Part shown: positions 17,418 to 26,965 of the stretch, one piece after another
Layout of the letters: each line of letters starts with the position of its first letter
Position numbering within the stretch: position 1 is the first letter of the stretch
Assembly (NCBI RefSeq): GCF_004331695.1
Contig: NZ_SJSL01000002.1
Coordinates: forward strand, 248,001 to 312,000
Direction of reading: 5' to 3'
Source: Pedobacter psychroterrae
GTDB lineage: Bacteria; Bacteroidota; Bacteroidia; Sphingobacteriales; Sphingobacteriaceae
DNA: 64,000 nt
The notes under the pieces: model-generated
The model's database searches: none
What the model saw: the letters and a program-made list of their open reading frames with translations, nothing else
What the model was told of the DNA's origin: nothing
Translations under genes and position numbers: made by a program

Positions 17418-17996
17418 ATGAAAACAGAAATAGAGATATTAACCGATATTATAAAACGGAGGAGAAGTATATTTCCCATCAGCTATACTTCGCAGGAAAT
17501 TCCCGTTGAGGTCATCAGCCAGATACTGGAGAGTGCAAACTATGCACCGACTCATAAGCTGACGCAGCCCTGGCGTTTCATTGTATTCAGAAACGAAGGA
17601 AAGTTGAAGCTGGGCTATGAACTGGCGAGGCTATACATGGAGATCACTCCAAAAAATCAATTTCTGCAAAAGAAATACGACAGCATTATTGAAAAGGTGG
17701 CGCAGTCAAGTTGTGTAATTGCGCTGAATGTGAAACTGCAGCCCGATAAAGTACCGGAATGGGAGGAATTGGCTGCTTTAGCATGTGCCGTTCAGAATAT
17801 GGCGCTGACTGCAGAGGTATTAAATGTAGGTGCATACTGGAGTTCTCCCGGAATGCTTGCAAATCTCAAGGATTATCTTAACTTAGAGGAACAGGAAAAA
17901 TGCTATGGCATATTTTACATGGGGTATCACAATGATGAGCCGCGTGAAGCCATCCGCAATCCGATGGAGGAAAAGGTAAAATGGATAGAAACCTAA
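17418..17996 (+). CDS. Nitroreductase family protein
   Basis: A 192-residue FMN-dependent oxidoreductase of the nitroreductase fold, similar in layout to the small YdjA-type members. The N-terminal RRSIFP and APTHKLTQPWRFIVF segments form the FMN site, and the central AVQNMALTAEVLNVGAYWSSPG is the family's conserved helix-turn. It uses NAD(P)H; the substrate is unknown. It is separated by 4 nt from the next gene, so the two are likely co-transcribed. Confidence 0.9.
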   Translation: MKTEIEILTDIIKRRRSIFPISYTSQEIPVEVISQILESANYAPTHKLTQPWRFIVFRNEGKLKLGYELARLYMEITPKNQFLQKKYDSIIEKVAQSSCVIALNVKLQPDKVPEWEELAALACAVQNMALTAEVLNVGAYWSSPGMLANLKDYLNLEEQEKCYGIFYMGYHNDEPREAIRNPMEEKVKWIET

Positions 17997-18000
17997 TTTT

Positions 18001-18456
18001 ATGCAACTAATAAAAGAAACTTTATATCAGCTTTGTTTAGGCTTTATTGAACAAAGAATACAAACTGCTGAGACTGCCCTTGAACAGGCCAGAGAATCAA
18101 GTAATGATGATACAAAAAGTAGTGCTGGTGATAAATATGAAACCAGCAGGGAGATGATGCAACAGGAAATTGATCGTAATAAGCGGCTTCTTATAGATGC
18201 AGAGGAGAATTTCAGGGTGTTAAAAGCCATAGATATAACCCCAAATCCTTCAGAAATAGTAAGGCATGGCAGCCTTGTAGAAACCAGTCAGGGTTCTTTT
18301 TACATTAGTGTCAGCGCAGGACAGCTTACGGTAGATGGTAAATCTATATTCGCAGTATCACCAGCCTCACCTATAGGCAAGGCATTGCTGAATAAAAAGA
18401 AGGGCAGTCAATTTGATTTTAACACCAGGGACTACATCATAAAAAATGTAATATAG
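18001..18456 (+). CDS. GreA/GreB-like protein (coiled coil plus C-terminal domain)
   Basis: A 151-residue protein. The first ~75 residues form a charged helical hairpin (FIEQRIQTAETALEQARESS ... EIDRNKRLLIDAEENF) like the coiled coil of transcript-cleavage factors. The C-terminal part has SPASPIGKALLNKKKGSQFDF, close to the SPIGKALLGKKVGD motif of GreA's FKBP-like domain. Acidic residues at the expected hairpin tip (NDD ... GDKYETS) are present but not in the usual GreA order. It may be a secondary-channel factor of RNA polymerase or a relative with another partner. Names such as 3-oxoacyl-ACP synthase, sometimes given to relatives, are not supported by sequence. Confidence 0.6.
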   Translation: MQLIKETLYQLCLGFIEQRIQTAETALEQARESSNDDTKSSAGDKYETSREMMQQEIDRNKRLLIDAEENFRVLKAIDITPNPSEIVRHGSLVETSQGSFYISVSAGQLTVDGKSIFAVSPASPIGKALLNKKKGSQFDFNTRDYIIKNVI

Positions 18457-18458
18457 GT

Positions 18459-18490
18459 ATTAAGAAAAGCCTTTAGAAGCTTTTCTTAAT
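18459..18490. terminator. Hairpin between convergent genes, overlapping the deacetylase 3' end
   Basis: ATTAAGAAAAGC (18459-18470) pairs perfectly with GCTTTTCTTAAT (18479-18490), 12 bp with an 8-nt loop. The loop contains the stop codon of the minus-strand deacetylase gene, so one arm is coding. No separate U-run follows, so termination strength is uncertain. Confidence 0.5.
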
Positions 18491-19351
18491 GCTGTTGTGC
18501 AAAGTTCGGGGACTCCAGTACCCACTTGCAATGATTCTCCTGATGGTAAATATTGGATCATTCTGGTCGCGCTTGTCAGCCAAAGAAAATGCCATCTTGA
18601 AACCACGTTTCTTCAGTTCGGGAATACCTTCTGCGTTCCATAACCCAAAGGGATAAGCAAATTCAGTTATTTTCTTTCCTGTAATCTCTTCCAGTTTTTT
18701 GGTCGGCTTGTCCAGTTGCTCCTCCCAGTCCTTGCCCTGGTACTTTTTGAAATTCTTATGGTCATAAGTATGACTGCCGATTACGTTTCCTTCATCAGAA
18801 AGTTGTTTGATCTGATCTGATGACATGTAATGAACGAACTTGCCTTTTTTACCAATAGTCACCGTCATGATAAAATATACTGCTTTAAAGCCATATTTCT
18901 TTAGCGTCGGGGCGGCTACAGTGAACTGATCCAGGTCTGTATCATCAAAGGTAAACATGATGGGTTTGTCTGGCAATGGTGCCCCCGTATTGAGGTAGGC
19001 ATACAACTGATCAGGCAGGATCGAGTGGTAACCACTGTCGGCGAGCATCTTTACCTGATCTTTGAAGTTCTGGACCTCTACGATATAATCTTTCCCCACC
19101 TTTCCGTCAGAAGGCTTCCAGTTGCGCACCTGGTGGTAGCACAAAATAGGTACCTGCTTGCGTGCCAGTATGGTTGCAGCATCTGCTACTTTTATGCCAT
19201 TTATGTCTATTTTAGTTGCCGGTACATCTGTAGTCGTCTTTGCCACAGTATCTTTAGTGTCAGTATTCGCATTATTTGTCTGCGAATTAGACTGGCAACC
19301 CCCAGCAAGAATTAAGGCAATAGCCAGTGATGATAAAAATGCTCGTTTCAT
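18473..19351 (-). CDS. Polysaccharide deacetylase family lipoprotein
   Basis: A 292-residue secreted lipoprotein: signal peptide with lipobox ILAGGC, then a Thr/Asp/Asn-rich linker (about 22-48) and a NodB domain. Motif 1 is MFTFDDTD (canonical TFDDG; the Asp pair is kept), motif 2 is IGSHTYDH with both metal His, and a late segment reads TEFAYPFGLW, near the usual Tyr-Pro motif. Such enzymes remove acetyl groups from N-acetylglucosamine-containing polymers using Zn or Co. The substrate (peptidoglycan or exopolysaccharide) is not determined. Confidence 0.88.
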   Translation of the reverse strand: MKRAFLSSLAIALILAGGCQSNSQTNNANTDTKDTVAKTTTDVPATKIDINGIKVADAATILARKQVPILCYHQVRNWKPSDGKVGKDYIVEVQNFKDQVKMLADSGYHSILPDQLYAYLNTGAPLPDKPIMFTFDDTDLDQFTVAAPTLKKYGFKAVYFIMTVTIGKKGKFVHYMSSDQIKQLSDEGNVIGSHTYDHKNFKKYQGKDWEEQLDKPTKKLEEITGKKITEFAYPFGLWNAEGIPELKKRGFKMAFSLADKRDQNDPIFTIRRIIASGYWSPRTLHNSIKKSF

Positions 19352-19481
19352 AGGAAAGTATTTGGCGCAAAACTATGAAAACGGCTGGTATTTTTATCAG
19401 ATTAGCTATCATTTTTATTACAAATAAATGCAGCGCTAAAATGTATTATTCGATAATTTAGTCCGATCAAACAAATCACTC

Positions 19482-21989
19482 ATGAAGAAACTTTATATAC
19501 TGTTTTTATTAATGCTTTCCGTTTGTTTTACGGCCTTTTCGCAAAGCAAAACTTTTACCCTTACGGAGACGGCAGCCGCTGCGCCGAAGGCGAATTACCA
19601 ATTGGCCTCAAGGTTTTCACCCAATAAATTGAGGAAAATCATTTACTCAACGGCGGTAGATCCGCACTGGCTAAAACTTAGCACCAGGTTCTGGTATGAG
19701 TATGAAAGCCCTGAGGGCAAGGAATGGTATATCGTAGACCCTGCTTCCAGGAATAAAAAGAAGTTGTTTGATAATGCTAAACTGGCTGCTGAGATTACTA
19801 CCATCATCCGTGACCCGTTTGATGCACAGCATTTACCTTTGGAGAACCTGAAGTTCTCAGCTGATGAGAAAAGTATCAGCTTTGAAGTTAGGAGTACCAT
19901 AGACGAGTTGAAAAAGGACCGGAAGAATAAGAAAGATGCTGATTCAATGCAAAAGAAGGTATTTTATTTCAATTATGACATCGCTGTTGCGAAGCTTACA
20001 GAAGTGCCGAACTATGCCAAGCCAAAGGCTAAACCCAATTGGGGGTCGGTAGCACCAGATTCTTCTGCAATCATCTTTAGCAGGAACTATAACCTCTACT
20101 GGATGGACAAAGACAACTACAAAAAGGCAGTGAAAAATGAGGAAGATAGCACTATTGTAGAACACCAGTTGACCAAAAACGGTGAGAAATTCTATGCTTA
20201 CGGCAGCAACGGTGACGGAGAAAACAATGAGGAGAACGAGAAAAATAATAAAAAAAGGCGCAGGGCTTATGTACTATGGTCGCCAAACTCCAAATACTTT
20301 GTGCTCAACAGATCTGACTCGCGCAAGGTTAAAGACCTTTGGGTGATCAATAATGTAGCCCCAGGAAGACCTACGTTGGAAACTTATAAATACCAGATGC
20401 CCGGCGAGGCCGAGGCACCTATTGATGAAATGGTATTGTTCAACTTTACCGACAAAACATACAAGAAGCTGAACACGGCTGCCTTTAAAGACCAGACGGT
20501 TTCTGCCTGGGGGGCGCCATCTTTAAACAAAGACCGCGACAATGAGTTCAGGCCTTCGATCTGGCTGGGTAACAACAGTAAGATTTACTTCCAGCGTACC
20601 AGCCGCGATTTAAAAAGAATCGATGTATGCACCATCGACATCAATACCGGGGCTGTTGCCCCATTGATAGACGAGCGCTTCAATACCTATGTAGAGGTCA
20701 ACCGTCCGGGACTTGTTAATGACGGAAAAGAAATTATCCACTGGTCTGAACGTGATGGCTGGGCTCACTTCTACTTGTTTGATAGCAATGGAAAGCTAAA
20801 AAACCAGATCACCAAGGGCGCCTTCCACTGCGAGAACATCGTCAATATCGATGAAAAGAACCGTGTGCTTTACTTTACTGCAAATGGCAGAGAGCCTGGT
20901 GAAGATCCTTACTATTACCACCTTTACCGCATCAACTTTGATGGTACAGGCATAAAGCTGCTGAATCCGGGAGATTTTGACCATGCCGTTAGTATGAATG
21001 ATGAGAACAAATATTTCATTAACAACTTTTCAAGGGTCAATACTGTGCCCAAGTCTGTGCTGATGGACAATAATGGCCGCAAGCTGATGGACCTGGAAAC
21101 AGCAGATCTGTCGCTGCTAATGGCTACCGGCTACAAATTCCCTGAGCCCTTTAAAGTGAAAGCTGATGACGGCATTACTGATATCTATGGTGTGATGTAC
21201 AAGCCTTTTGATTTTGATCCAAACAAGAAATATCCGATTATAGAATATGTATACCCTGGTCCGCAGACAGAGGCTGTAAATAAATCTTTCAGCAAAAGCA
21301 TGGACAGGACTGAGCGACTTGCGCAATTTGGTTATATCGTTGTCACGGTGGGTAACCGCGGCGGCAATCCTGCACGCTCTAAATGGTACCATACCTATGG
21401 CTACGGCAATTTGAGGGATTACGGGCTGGCAGATAAAAAGGCAGCGGTAGAGCAGCTTGCCGACAGGTATTCTTATATCGATGCCAGCAGGGTAGGTATC
21501 ACAGGCCATTCGGGCGGTGGTTTTATGTCCACTGCAGCCATGCTGGTATATCCCGATTTCTTTAAAGCGGCTGTCTCCAATGCTGGTAATCACGACAATA
21601 GTATCTACAACCGCTGGTGGAGCGAAAAGCACCATGGTGTAAAGGAGATCATCTCCGCCAAAGGCGACACTACCTTTACATACAGTATTGATAAAAACCC
21701 TGATCTGGCCAAGAACCTCAAAGGGCACCTGATGCTGATGACCGGTGATGTGGACAACAATGTACACCCTGCCAACACGATCAGAGTAGCCAATGCACTG
21801 ATGAAAGCAGGCAAAAGATTTGATTTTGTGATAGTTCCGGGTCAGCGCCATGCATTTGGCGACCTTACAGAATACGCCTTCTGGAAACTGGCAGATCATT
21901 TCAATAAATACCTGATAGGGGATTTCTCTAAATCCGACGAAGTAAATATCGTGGAAATTGACAGGGAGATAGAACAAAAACGACCATAA
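19482..21989 (+). CDS. S9 family peptidase (dipeptidyl peptidase IV type)
   Basis: An 835-residue exported serine peptidase: signal peptide MKKLYILFLLMLSVCFTAFSQ, a long beta-propeller N-terminal region (to about residue 560), then an alpha/beta hydrolase domain. The catalytic triad is visible as S677 (GHSGGGF), D758 (GDVDNNVHP) and H790 (QRHAF). The family removes dipeptides from the N-terminus of peptides, often after Pro or Ala. A Lys/Asn/Glu-rich insert (GDGENNEENEKNNKKRRR, about residues 245-262) interrupts the propeller. It lies 15 nt before the GH130 gene on the same strand. Confidence 0.92.
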   Translation: MKKLYILFLLMLSVCFTAFSQSKTFTLTETAAAAPKANYQLASRFSPNKLRKIIYSTAVDPHWLKLSTRFWYEYESPEGKEWYIVDPASRNKKKLFDNAKLAAEITTIIRDPFDAQHLPLENLKFSADEKSISFEVRSTIDELKKDRKNKKDADSMQKKVFYFNYDIAVAKLTEVPNYAKPKAKPNWGSVAPDSSAIIFSRNYNLYWMDKDNYKKAVKNEEDSTIVEHQLTKNGEKFYAYGSNGDGENNEENEKNNKKRRRAYVLWSPNSKYFVLNRSDSRKVKDLWVINNVAPGRPTLETYKYQMPGEAEAPIDEMVLFNFTDKTYKKLNTAAFKDQTVSAWGAPSLNKDRDNEFRPSIWLGNNSKIYFQRTSRDLKRIDVCTIDINTGAVAPLIDERFNTYVEVNRPGLVNDGKEIIHWSERDGWAHFYLFDSNGKLKNQITKGAFHCENIVNIDEKNRVLYFTANGREPGEDPYYYHLYRINFDGTGIKLLNPGDFDHAVSMNDENKYFINNFSRVNTVPKSVLMDNNGRKLMDLETADLSLLMATGYKFPEPFKVKADDGITDIYGVMYKPFDFDPNKKYPIIEYVYPGPQTEAVNKSFSKSMDRTERLAQFGYIVVTVGNRGGNPARSKWYHTYGYGNLRDYGLADKKAAVEQLADRYSYIDASRVGITGHSGGGFMSTAAMLVYPDFFKAAVSNAGNHDNSIYNRWWSEKHHGVKEIISAKGDTTFTYSIDKNPDLAKNLKGHLMLMTGDVDNNVHPANTIRVANALMKAGKRFDFVIVPGQRHAFGDLTEYAFWKLADHFNKYLIGDFSKSDEVNIVEIDREIEQKRP

Positions 21990-22004
21990 ATACGTTATTG
22001 CCAC

Positions 22005-23480
22005 ATGAGATTACTAATAGAACGAAAGCCGGTCAAAGTATATCCGGATCCAAAGCGAGTTATTGCCAGATTTTTTTTTAATGGAGATGAAAGGGCCTTA
22101 GAAGTTGTCAAGCATGTGATGGGTTTGTCGGAAAAAGAGGTTTTTGAGATCATCTCCCCCCTGCTTCAGGAATACTCCAAAAGACATAGAAATATCACCA
22201 AAATACTAACCAGGCATTGTAAAAAGATCAAAAGGATCATTGAATCGGCAGAGGTAGATTTTGATGACCTGGAGAAATACCGCAGGTTATTATTGGGATC
22301 TTATTTTACACATGAATATTCCATTGAGTCGGCTGCCTTTTTTAATCCCTCTATGGTAGACGACCCTGATCAGAGCGATCTGGTAGAGGGTGAGCGCAGG
22401 GTGATTATCAGTTTCAGAGCAGTAGGCGAGGGGCACATCTCTTCTGTAGTATTCAGAAGGGCACTAATAGACAGGGATCATAACATCACTGTCATACCTG
22501 CGGGAAATTACATTGACGAGGCTGAAGTAATTAAAAATGCGGTATATAACAAAAAACTTTTCTTAAAAAAGGCTGCTGATTCCAAGATTGATATTGAAGT
22601 ATTGGATGAAGTAGGGGTTAAACTGGAAGACCGGTTTGATTATTCCACACTCAGGAAGATGATCCTCGACTCAAAGAACCTGCAGGAGAGTGATCTGAAG
22701 AAGCTGGAGTATGATAAAATACTTTGGCTGTCAGACACCTATCATGAAATCAGCTTTTCAAGAGATACAGATATTTCCGATAGGGTCATCTTTCCCATTT
22801 CAGAATTTGAGCGTAAGGGTATAGAAGATGCAAGATTTGTAAAGTTTGTAAAAGACGACGGATCGGTGGTGTATTATGCTACCTATACAGCATTTGATGG
22901 TGCTATGATCATGCCCAAGTTATTGCAGACCACCGACTTCTACGATTTTAAGATCAGTCCGCTGCATGGCGTAGGGGCCCAAAACAAGAATCTGGCACTC
23001 TTTCCACGTAAAATAAATGGGAAGTATGTAATGATGTCCCGTATTGATGGCTGCAACAATTACCTGATGTATTCAGAAAAACTCACCGTATGGGACAATC
23101 CTGTAAAGTTGCAGTCCCCTAGATTCCCATGGGAATTTATTCAGATCGGCAACTGTGGTTCGCCGATAGAAACAAAAGACGGCTGGTTGCTGATCACGCA
23201 CGGTGTAGGCCCGATGAGGAAGTACTGCCTTGGAGCAAGCTTGTTTGACCTGGAGGACCCATCGATTGAAATAGGAAGGCTTAGGGAGCCACTGGTAATT
23301 CCCAACAATGATGAGCGTGAAGGTTATGTACCCAATGTGCTTTATTCATGTGGCTCTCTTATCCACGATGGTGAACTGATCATCCCCTATGGCCTGTCAG
23401 ATTATTGCTCTTCATTTGCAGGGGTGAAAATGGATGTCTTATTGGCGAAACTGAAAAGCTCCAGTTCTGCAATAAGTTAG
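22005..23480 (+). CDS. Glycoside hydrolase family 130 protein (mannoside phosphorylase/hydrolase)
   Basis: A 491-residue cytoplasmic-looking protein (no signal peptide) with a five-bladed propeller in its C-terminal two thirds. GIEDARFVKFV matches the GH130 catalytic-region motif with the conserved Asp, and GNCGSPIETKDGWLLITHGVG and VLYSCGSLIHDGELIIPYG are typical later blades. The ~170-residue N-terminal helical extension occurs in a GH130 subgroup of Bacteroidota. Family members phosphorolyse or hydrolyse beta-mannosides. Two GT4 genes follow on the other strand, convergent with it, which suggests metabolism of a mannose-containing oligosaccharide (inference). Confidence 0.88.
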   Translation: MRLLIERKPVKVYPDPKRVIARFFFNGDERALEVVKHVMGLSEKEVFEIISPLLQEYSKRHRNITKILTRHCKKIKRIIESAEVDFDDLEKYRRLLLGSYFTHEYSIESAAFFNPSMVDDPDQSDLVEGERRVIISFRAVGEGHISSVVFRRALIDRDHNITVIPAGNYIDEAEVIKNAVYNKKLFLKKAADSKIDIEVLDEVGVKLEDRFDYSTLRKMILDSKNLQESDLKKLEYDKILWLSDTYHEISFSRDTDISDRVIFPISEFERKGIEDARFVKFVKDDGSVVYYATYTAFDGAMIMPKLLQTTDFYDFKISPLHGVGAQNKNLALFPRKINGKYVMMSRIDGCNNYLMYSEKLTVWDNPVKLQSPRFPWEFIQIGNCGSPIETKDGWLLITHGVGPMRKYCLGASLFDLEDPSIEIGRLREPLVIPNNDEREGYVPNVLYSCGSLIHDGELIIPYGLSDYCSSFAGVKMDVLLAKLKSSSSAIS

Positions 23481-23498
23481 TCAAGCGGTACCGGATCG

Positions 23499-24500
23499 TT
23501 ATAAAATCTTATGGTAGCTGTCTATATAGTCAGCTACCATTTTTTCTTGTGAGAACTGCGATAGTGCCCAGTCGCGGCAGCCAGATCTTTCAATCCCTTT
23601 CAGTTCAGCTACAGCAGCGACAGCCTCAACTGTATCTTTTACCAAAAAGCCTGTCTCGCGGTCCTTTATCAGTTCGGGCATAGCACCTTTATTAAAGGCA
23701 ATGACAGGTGTGCCGCACAGCATGGCCTCTGCCACACTCAGGCCAAATGGCTCCTCAAAATTTATAGGATGCAGCAATGCGGATGCATTGCCAAGCAGTT
23801 CATTTCTTTGCTCTGGCCCCGCAGCGCCTATGAATTCAATGTCTCCGTTTAGGTAAGGTTCAACTTTTTCTCTAAAATAATTGGCGTCCTGCACTATTCC
23901 GGCTATAATCAAACGCTTTTTTGATTGCAAGGCTATTTGTATGGCTTCGGCAGTACCTTTATCAGGATGTATTCTTCCAAAGAACAACAGGTAATCATCT
24001 GGACTGTCGTTAAAGTCAAAATTCTTTGTTTCTATACCGTTATAGATAGTAGAGAGATAATTTAAGGAAGGATGCCTGTTGGCATTGCTGATGGATACGT
24101 AGTGTCCATGCACATTGTATTTCTGGTATACAGCAAGGATTTTTTCAGATGAAAACCCATGTATGGTAGTGATGAATGGCGTTTTTGACAGCCTTGAGTA
24201 GCTTAAAGGCAAAAAATCATAATGATTGTGGATCAGGTCAAATTCTCCTGCCTGTTCCATCAGGTTACTGATGTGCAGGCATTCTACTACCTTTGCATCT
24301 TGTGTTCTGTCTTCTTCATAACCTTGTGCTATTACCGCATCAAGTTTACCTGCAGTAACAGAATCACCCGTAGCAAAAAGCGTGACATCCAAGCCCTGCC
24401 GGACCAAACCTTCAGTCAGGTTGGATGCCATTTGTTCCCATGGCCCATAATGGCGCGGAGGTGTTCTCCATGCTACTGGGGCCAGCACAGCTATCTTCAT
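23499..24500 (-). CDS. Glycosyltransferase family 4 protein
   Basis: A 333-residue GT-B enzyme. The N-terminal domain has GLDVTLFATGDS and FDLIHNHYDFLPL; the nucleotide-sugar domain has LLFFGRIHPDKGTAEAIQIA and the donor-binding EEPFGLSVAEAMLCGTPVIAFNKGAMPE (E-x7-E). Its ATG overlaps the stop of the upstream 759-residue glycosyltransferase by 4 nt (ATGA), so they are translated together. The donor is probably GDP-mannose or a similar sugar, given the GH130 neighbour; this is inference. Confidence 0.92.
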   Translation of the reverse strand: MKIAVLAPVAWRTPPRHYGPWEQMASNLTEGLVRQGLDVTLFATGDSVTAGKLDAVIAQGYEEDRTQDAKVVECLHISNLMEQAGEFDLIHNHYDFLPLSYSRLSKTPFITTIHGFSSEKILAVYQKYNVHGHYVSISNANRHPSLNYLSTIYNGIETKNFDFNDSPDDYLLFFGRIHPDKGTAEAIQIALQSKKRLIIAGIVQDANYFREKVEPYLNGDIEFIGAAGPEQRNELLGNASALLHPINFEEPFGLSVAEAMLCGTPVIAFNKGAMPELIKDRETGFLVKDTVEAVAAVAELKGIERSGCRDWALSQFSQEKMVADYIDSYHKIL

Positions 24501-26776
24501 ACTTGTTTTTGTACAGCCATCAGGTCAGCACTCTGTATGAATTCATACTCCGACTCCAATGCTTTCAGCACAATTAAATGAGAAATCCAGTAGGCCAGTG
24601 TACTTTCCGCACCCTGGTTGCGGTTTACCCCATACGTCTGCAGGCCATCTCCACAGCCCTTTGTCTCATAGTCGTACAAAGGGAGGTGCAGGCTGTTCTC
24701 ACCCAGAAACCATTGATAGCACAGGTACATCTGCTTGATGTATGTGAGGTCATGTGTGATTTCGTATGCTTTGAAATACATCATCACCATAGCCATTGTT
24801 TCTATCGCCTGCTGATCATAAATAGCCATTTCAGGGCCGTCCTTGTACAGCCAGCCGTCATTTCCGACAGGGTTTAAGTAGCCGTGTATCAAAGTTTTCT
24901 GCGACAAGTATTCCATACTCTCCAGGGCAATGTCCATAGACTCCTGATCGCCAGTAATTTCGTAATGGCATAACAAAGCCAGCGGCAAAATTCCATTATC
25001 GTAGGTCATCTTTTCTTCATACCAAAGCCAGTGTCCCTGCTTGTTAGCATGGTAGGCAGCTTTCAGGGGTGCTGCCAGCTGGTTCAGCTCTGTCCTGATG
25101 TGCTCATCATACCTATGGGCCTTCATGAAATTGGTCAGGCCGATCATGGTATTGGCTATGCCCCGCAAGTGTTTTAAATTCTTAAAGTGTGGCACAGATT
25201 TGAGAAAAAGTTCTTTTGCAAATTCACGATAGGAATTATTGGGTGCATTATTGATCAGGTATCCAAGCGACCAGATGGTACGGCCAAATGAATCTTCAGA
25301 ACCCACTTCATCCAGGTATTCCCTTTTAAAACTGAGGAAGTTTCTGAAGTTACCATCATCACACTGCATATACTGGATATAGCTTAGATAGATGGGCAGC
25401 AAATCTAAAGCAGCTTTACTTTTATTCTGCTGGTAGGCCAGGATGGTTAGGGTCAGCGCACGTGCGTTGTCATCCAGGCAATAGCCCTCCTTTAAATTGG
25501 GAATACCATATTTTGCATGCTGCACAATTCCCGTATCATCGGTCAGTCGCTGTATATGTGCCAGGCTAAACGCAGGCATCATATCCGGATCTATGATCGG
25601 CTTGCCCCCGGTTTCTTTTTCAGACAGGAACTTGGAGATCGCTTCGTCCAGCACATCGATAAACACATCACCGGTACTTGGCCAGCGCAAATGCAGGCCA
25701 TATTCATAGGCATTCGCTTTCAATTGCTGCAGTTTAGATTCATCAGCAAACAATTCATTTACGATATCTGCTAATGTGTTTGAGTCTTTAAAATCAAATA
25801 ATCTTCCCCTATGGTCGGCCAGTAGTTCCTGCGCATGCCAGTAAGGAGTAGAGATTACTGCCGCGCCGGCACCAATGGCATAGGATAGGGTACCACTGGT
25901 AATCTGTGCTTCATTCAGATATGGGGTGATGTACATGTCACAGCCCGTCAGGAAATCATATAATTCCTGCTCGGATACAAATTTATTGACAAAAGTAAGG
26001 TTGTTCTCTACATTTAGTTTCTTGGCCAGCCGCTTCAGGCTGTCCCGATACTCCTCCCCCGAATTACGGATGACTCCGGGGTGTGTGGTTCCCAAAATCA
26101 CATACATCACATCGGGGTTTTGCTCCACTATTTTAGGCAGGGCCTCTATTACCGTTTCTAGCCCTTTATTTCTGCTGATCAGACCAAAGGTGAACAATAC
26201 TTTTTTGCCCTTAAAGGCGATTGAATTTTTAATGGGGTTATCTTCCTTAGGTTCCAGGTCAGGCACCCCGTGCTCTATCAACTGGATTTTATCAAAAGGG
26301 ATTCCATATATACTAGTCAAAAACCCTACTGCCCTGTGGCTCATTACCACAATTCTGGATGAGTACTTTGCCACTTCCCTCATTACGGTCAGTTGCATGT
26401 AATTGGGGTCTTTTAAAATCGTATGGAATATCGTGATCAATGGCTTTTGAAGCCTTGCCAGCAAAGGAAGAATATATACACCGCTTTCCCCTCCAAAAAT
26501 GCCGTATTCATGTTCCAGTATACAGGCATCAGCCAAACTGGTGTTGATATAATCGGCCGCACGGATATAGTCTTTCTGGTTTTCCTGTCTGATAATGTAC
26601 TTCACCTCTTTAGGGTACTCATACTCATCAATATTATCAGAATCATTCATCGCCACAACAAAGCTATCTTCAGATACTGCTTTTTTATTGTGACCAATAG
26701 CGCCTAAAAGATTGTTGTTAAACGTTGCAATACCACATTCACGTGGCGGATAAGTTGAGATATAAGCGATTTTCAT
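24497..26776 (-). CDS. Glycosyltransferase family 4 fused to an alpha/alpha-barrel domain
   Basis: A 759-residue two-domain protein. Residues 1 to about 370 form a GT4 GT-B transferase (TYPPRECGIATFNNNL, LEHEYGIFGGESG, VLFTFGLISRNKGLETVIEALP, YLNEAQITSGTLSYAIGAGAAV). Residues about 395-745 are helical, with GYCLDDNARAL, YDNGILPLALLCHYEITGD and GPEMAIYDQQAIETMAMVMM, resembling six-hairpin glycosidase-like barrels. A transferase joined to a glycosidase-like domain suggests synthesis and trimming or binding of one glycan. It forms an operon with the following GT4 gene. Confidence 0.88.
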   Translation of the reverse strand: MKIAYISTYPPRECGIATFNNNLLGAIGHNKKAVSEDSFVVAMNDSDNIDEYEYPKEVKYIIRQENQKDYIRAADYINTSLADACILEHEYGIFGGESGVYILPLLARLQKPLITIFHTILKDPNYMQLTVMREVAKYSSRIVVMSHRAVGFLTSIYGIPFDKIQLIEHGVPDLEPKEDNPIKNSIAFKGKKVLFTFGLISRNKGLETVIEALPKIVEQNPDVMYVILGTTHPGVIRNSGEEYRDSLKRLAKKLNVENNLTFVNKFVSEQELYDFLTGCDMYITPYLNEAQITSGTLSYAIGAGAAVISTPYWHAQELLADHRGRLFDFKDSNTLADIVNELFADESKLQQLKANAYEYGLHLRWPSTGDVFIDVLDEAISKFLSEKETGGKPIIDPDMMPAFSLAHIQRLTDDTGIVQHAKYGIPNLKEGYCLDDNARALTLTILAYQQNKSKAALDLLPIYLSYIQYMQCDDGNFRNFLSFKREYLDEVGSEDSFGRTIWSLGYLINNAPNNSYREFAKELFLKSVPHFKNLKHLRGIANTMIGLTNFMKAHRYDEHIRTELNQLAAPLKAAYHANKQGHWLWYEEKMTYDNGILPLALLCHYEITGDQESMDIALESMEYLSQKTLIHGYLNPVGNDGWLYKDGPEMAIYDQQAIETMAMVMMYFKAYEITHDLTYIKQMYLCYQWFLGENSLHLPLYDYETKGCGDGLQTYGVNRNQGAESTLAYWISHLIVLKALESEYEFIQSADLMAVQKQV

Positions 26777-26938
26777 ATGGAAAAAAAATTCTGTGTTGAC
26801 TGGTATAACAATCTTAAGGAATAAATGTTCTGTTAAGTAAGGGTTTTATCGATGTTATTTGGTTGGAATCTTAAACAAAATAGTGGCTTTAAAGTATTCA
26901 GTTTAAAATAATGACAAAAACACTATTAAGTATTTAGC

Positions 26939-26946
26939 TATCTTTG
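26939..26946 (+). promoter_or_regulatory. Candidate -7 box (TATCTTTG) of the MFS gene
   Basis: Perfect TAnnTTTG match 19 nt before the MFS start codon. No good TTTG is found at -33 spacing, so only one box is supported. The whole 189-nt region back to the divergent glycosyltransferase is AT-rich and otherwise featureless. Confidence 0.4.
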
Positions 26947-26965
26947 AACTTTATTGATTTATACG

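Noticed and set aside
21117..22004. 295-codon minus-strand frame opposite the S9 peptidase gene
   Set aside because: The plus strand has a catalytic triad in the same bases; the minus frame shows no domain.
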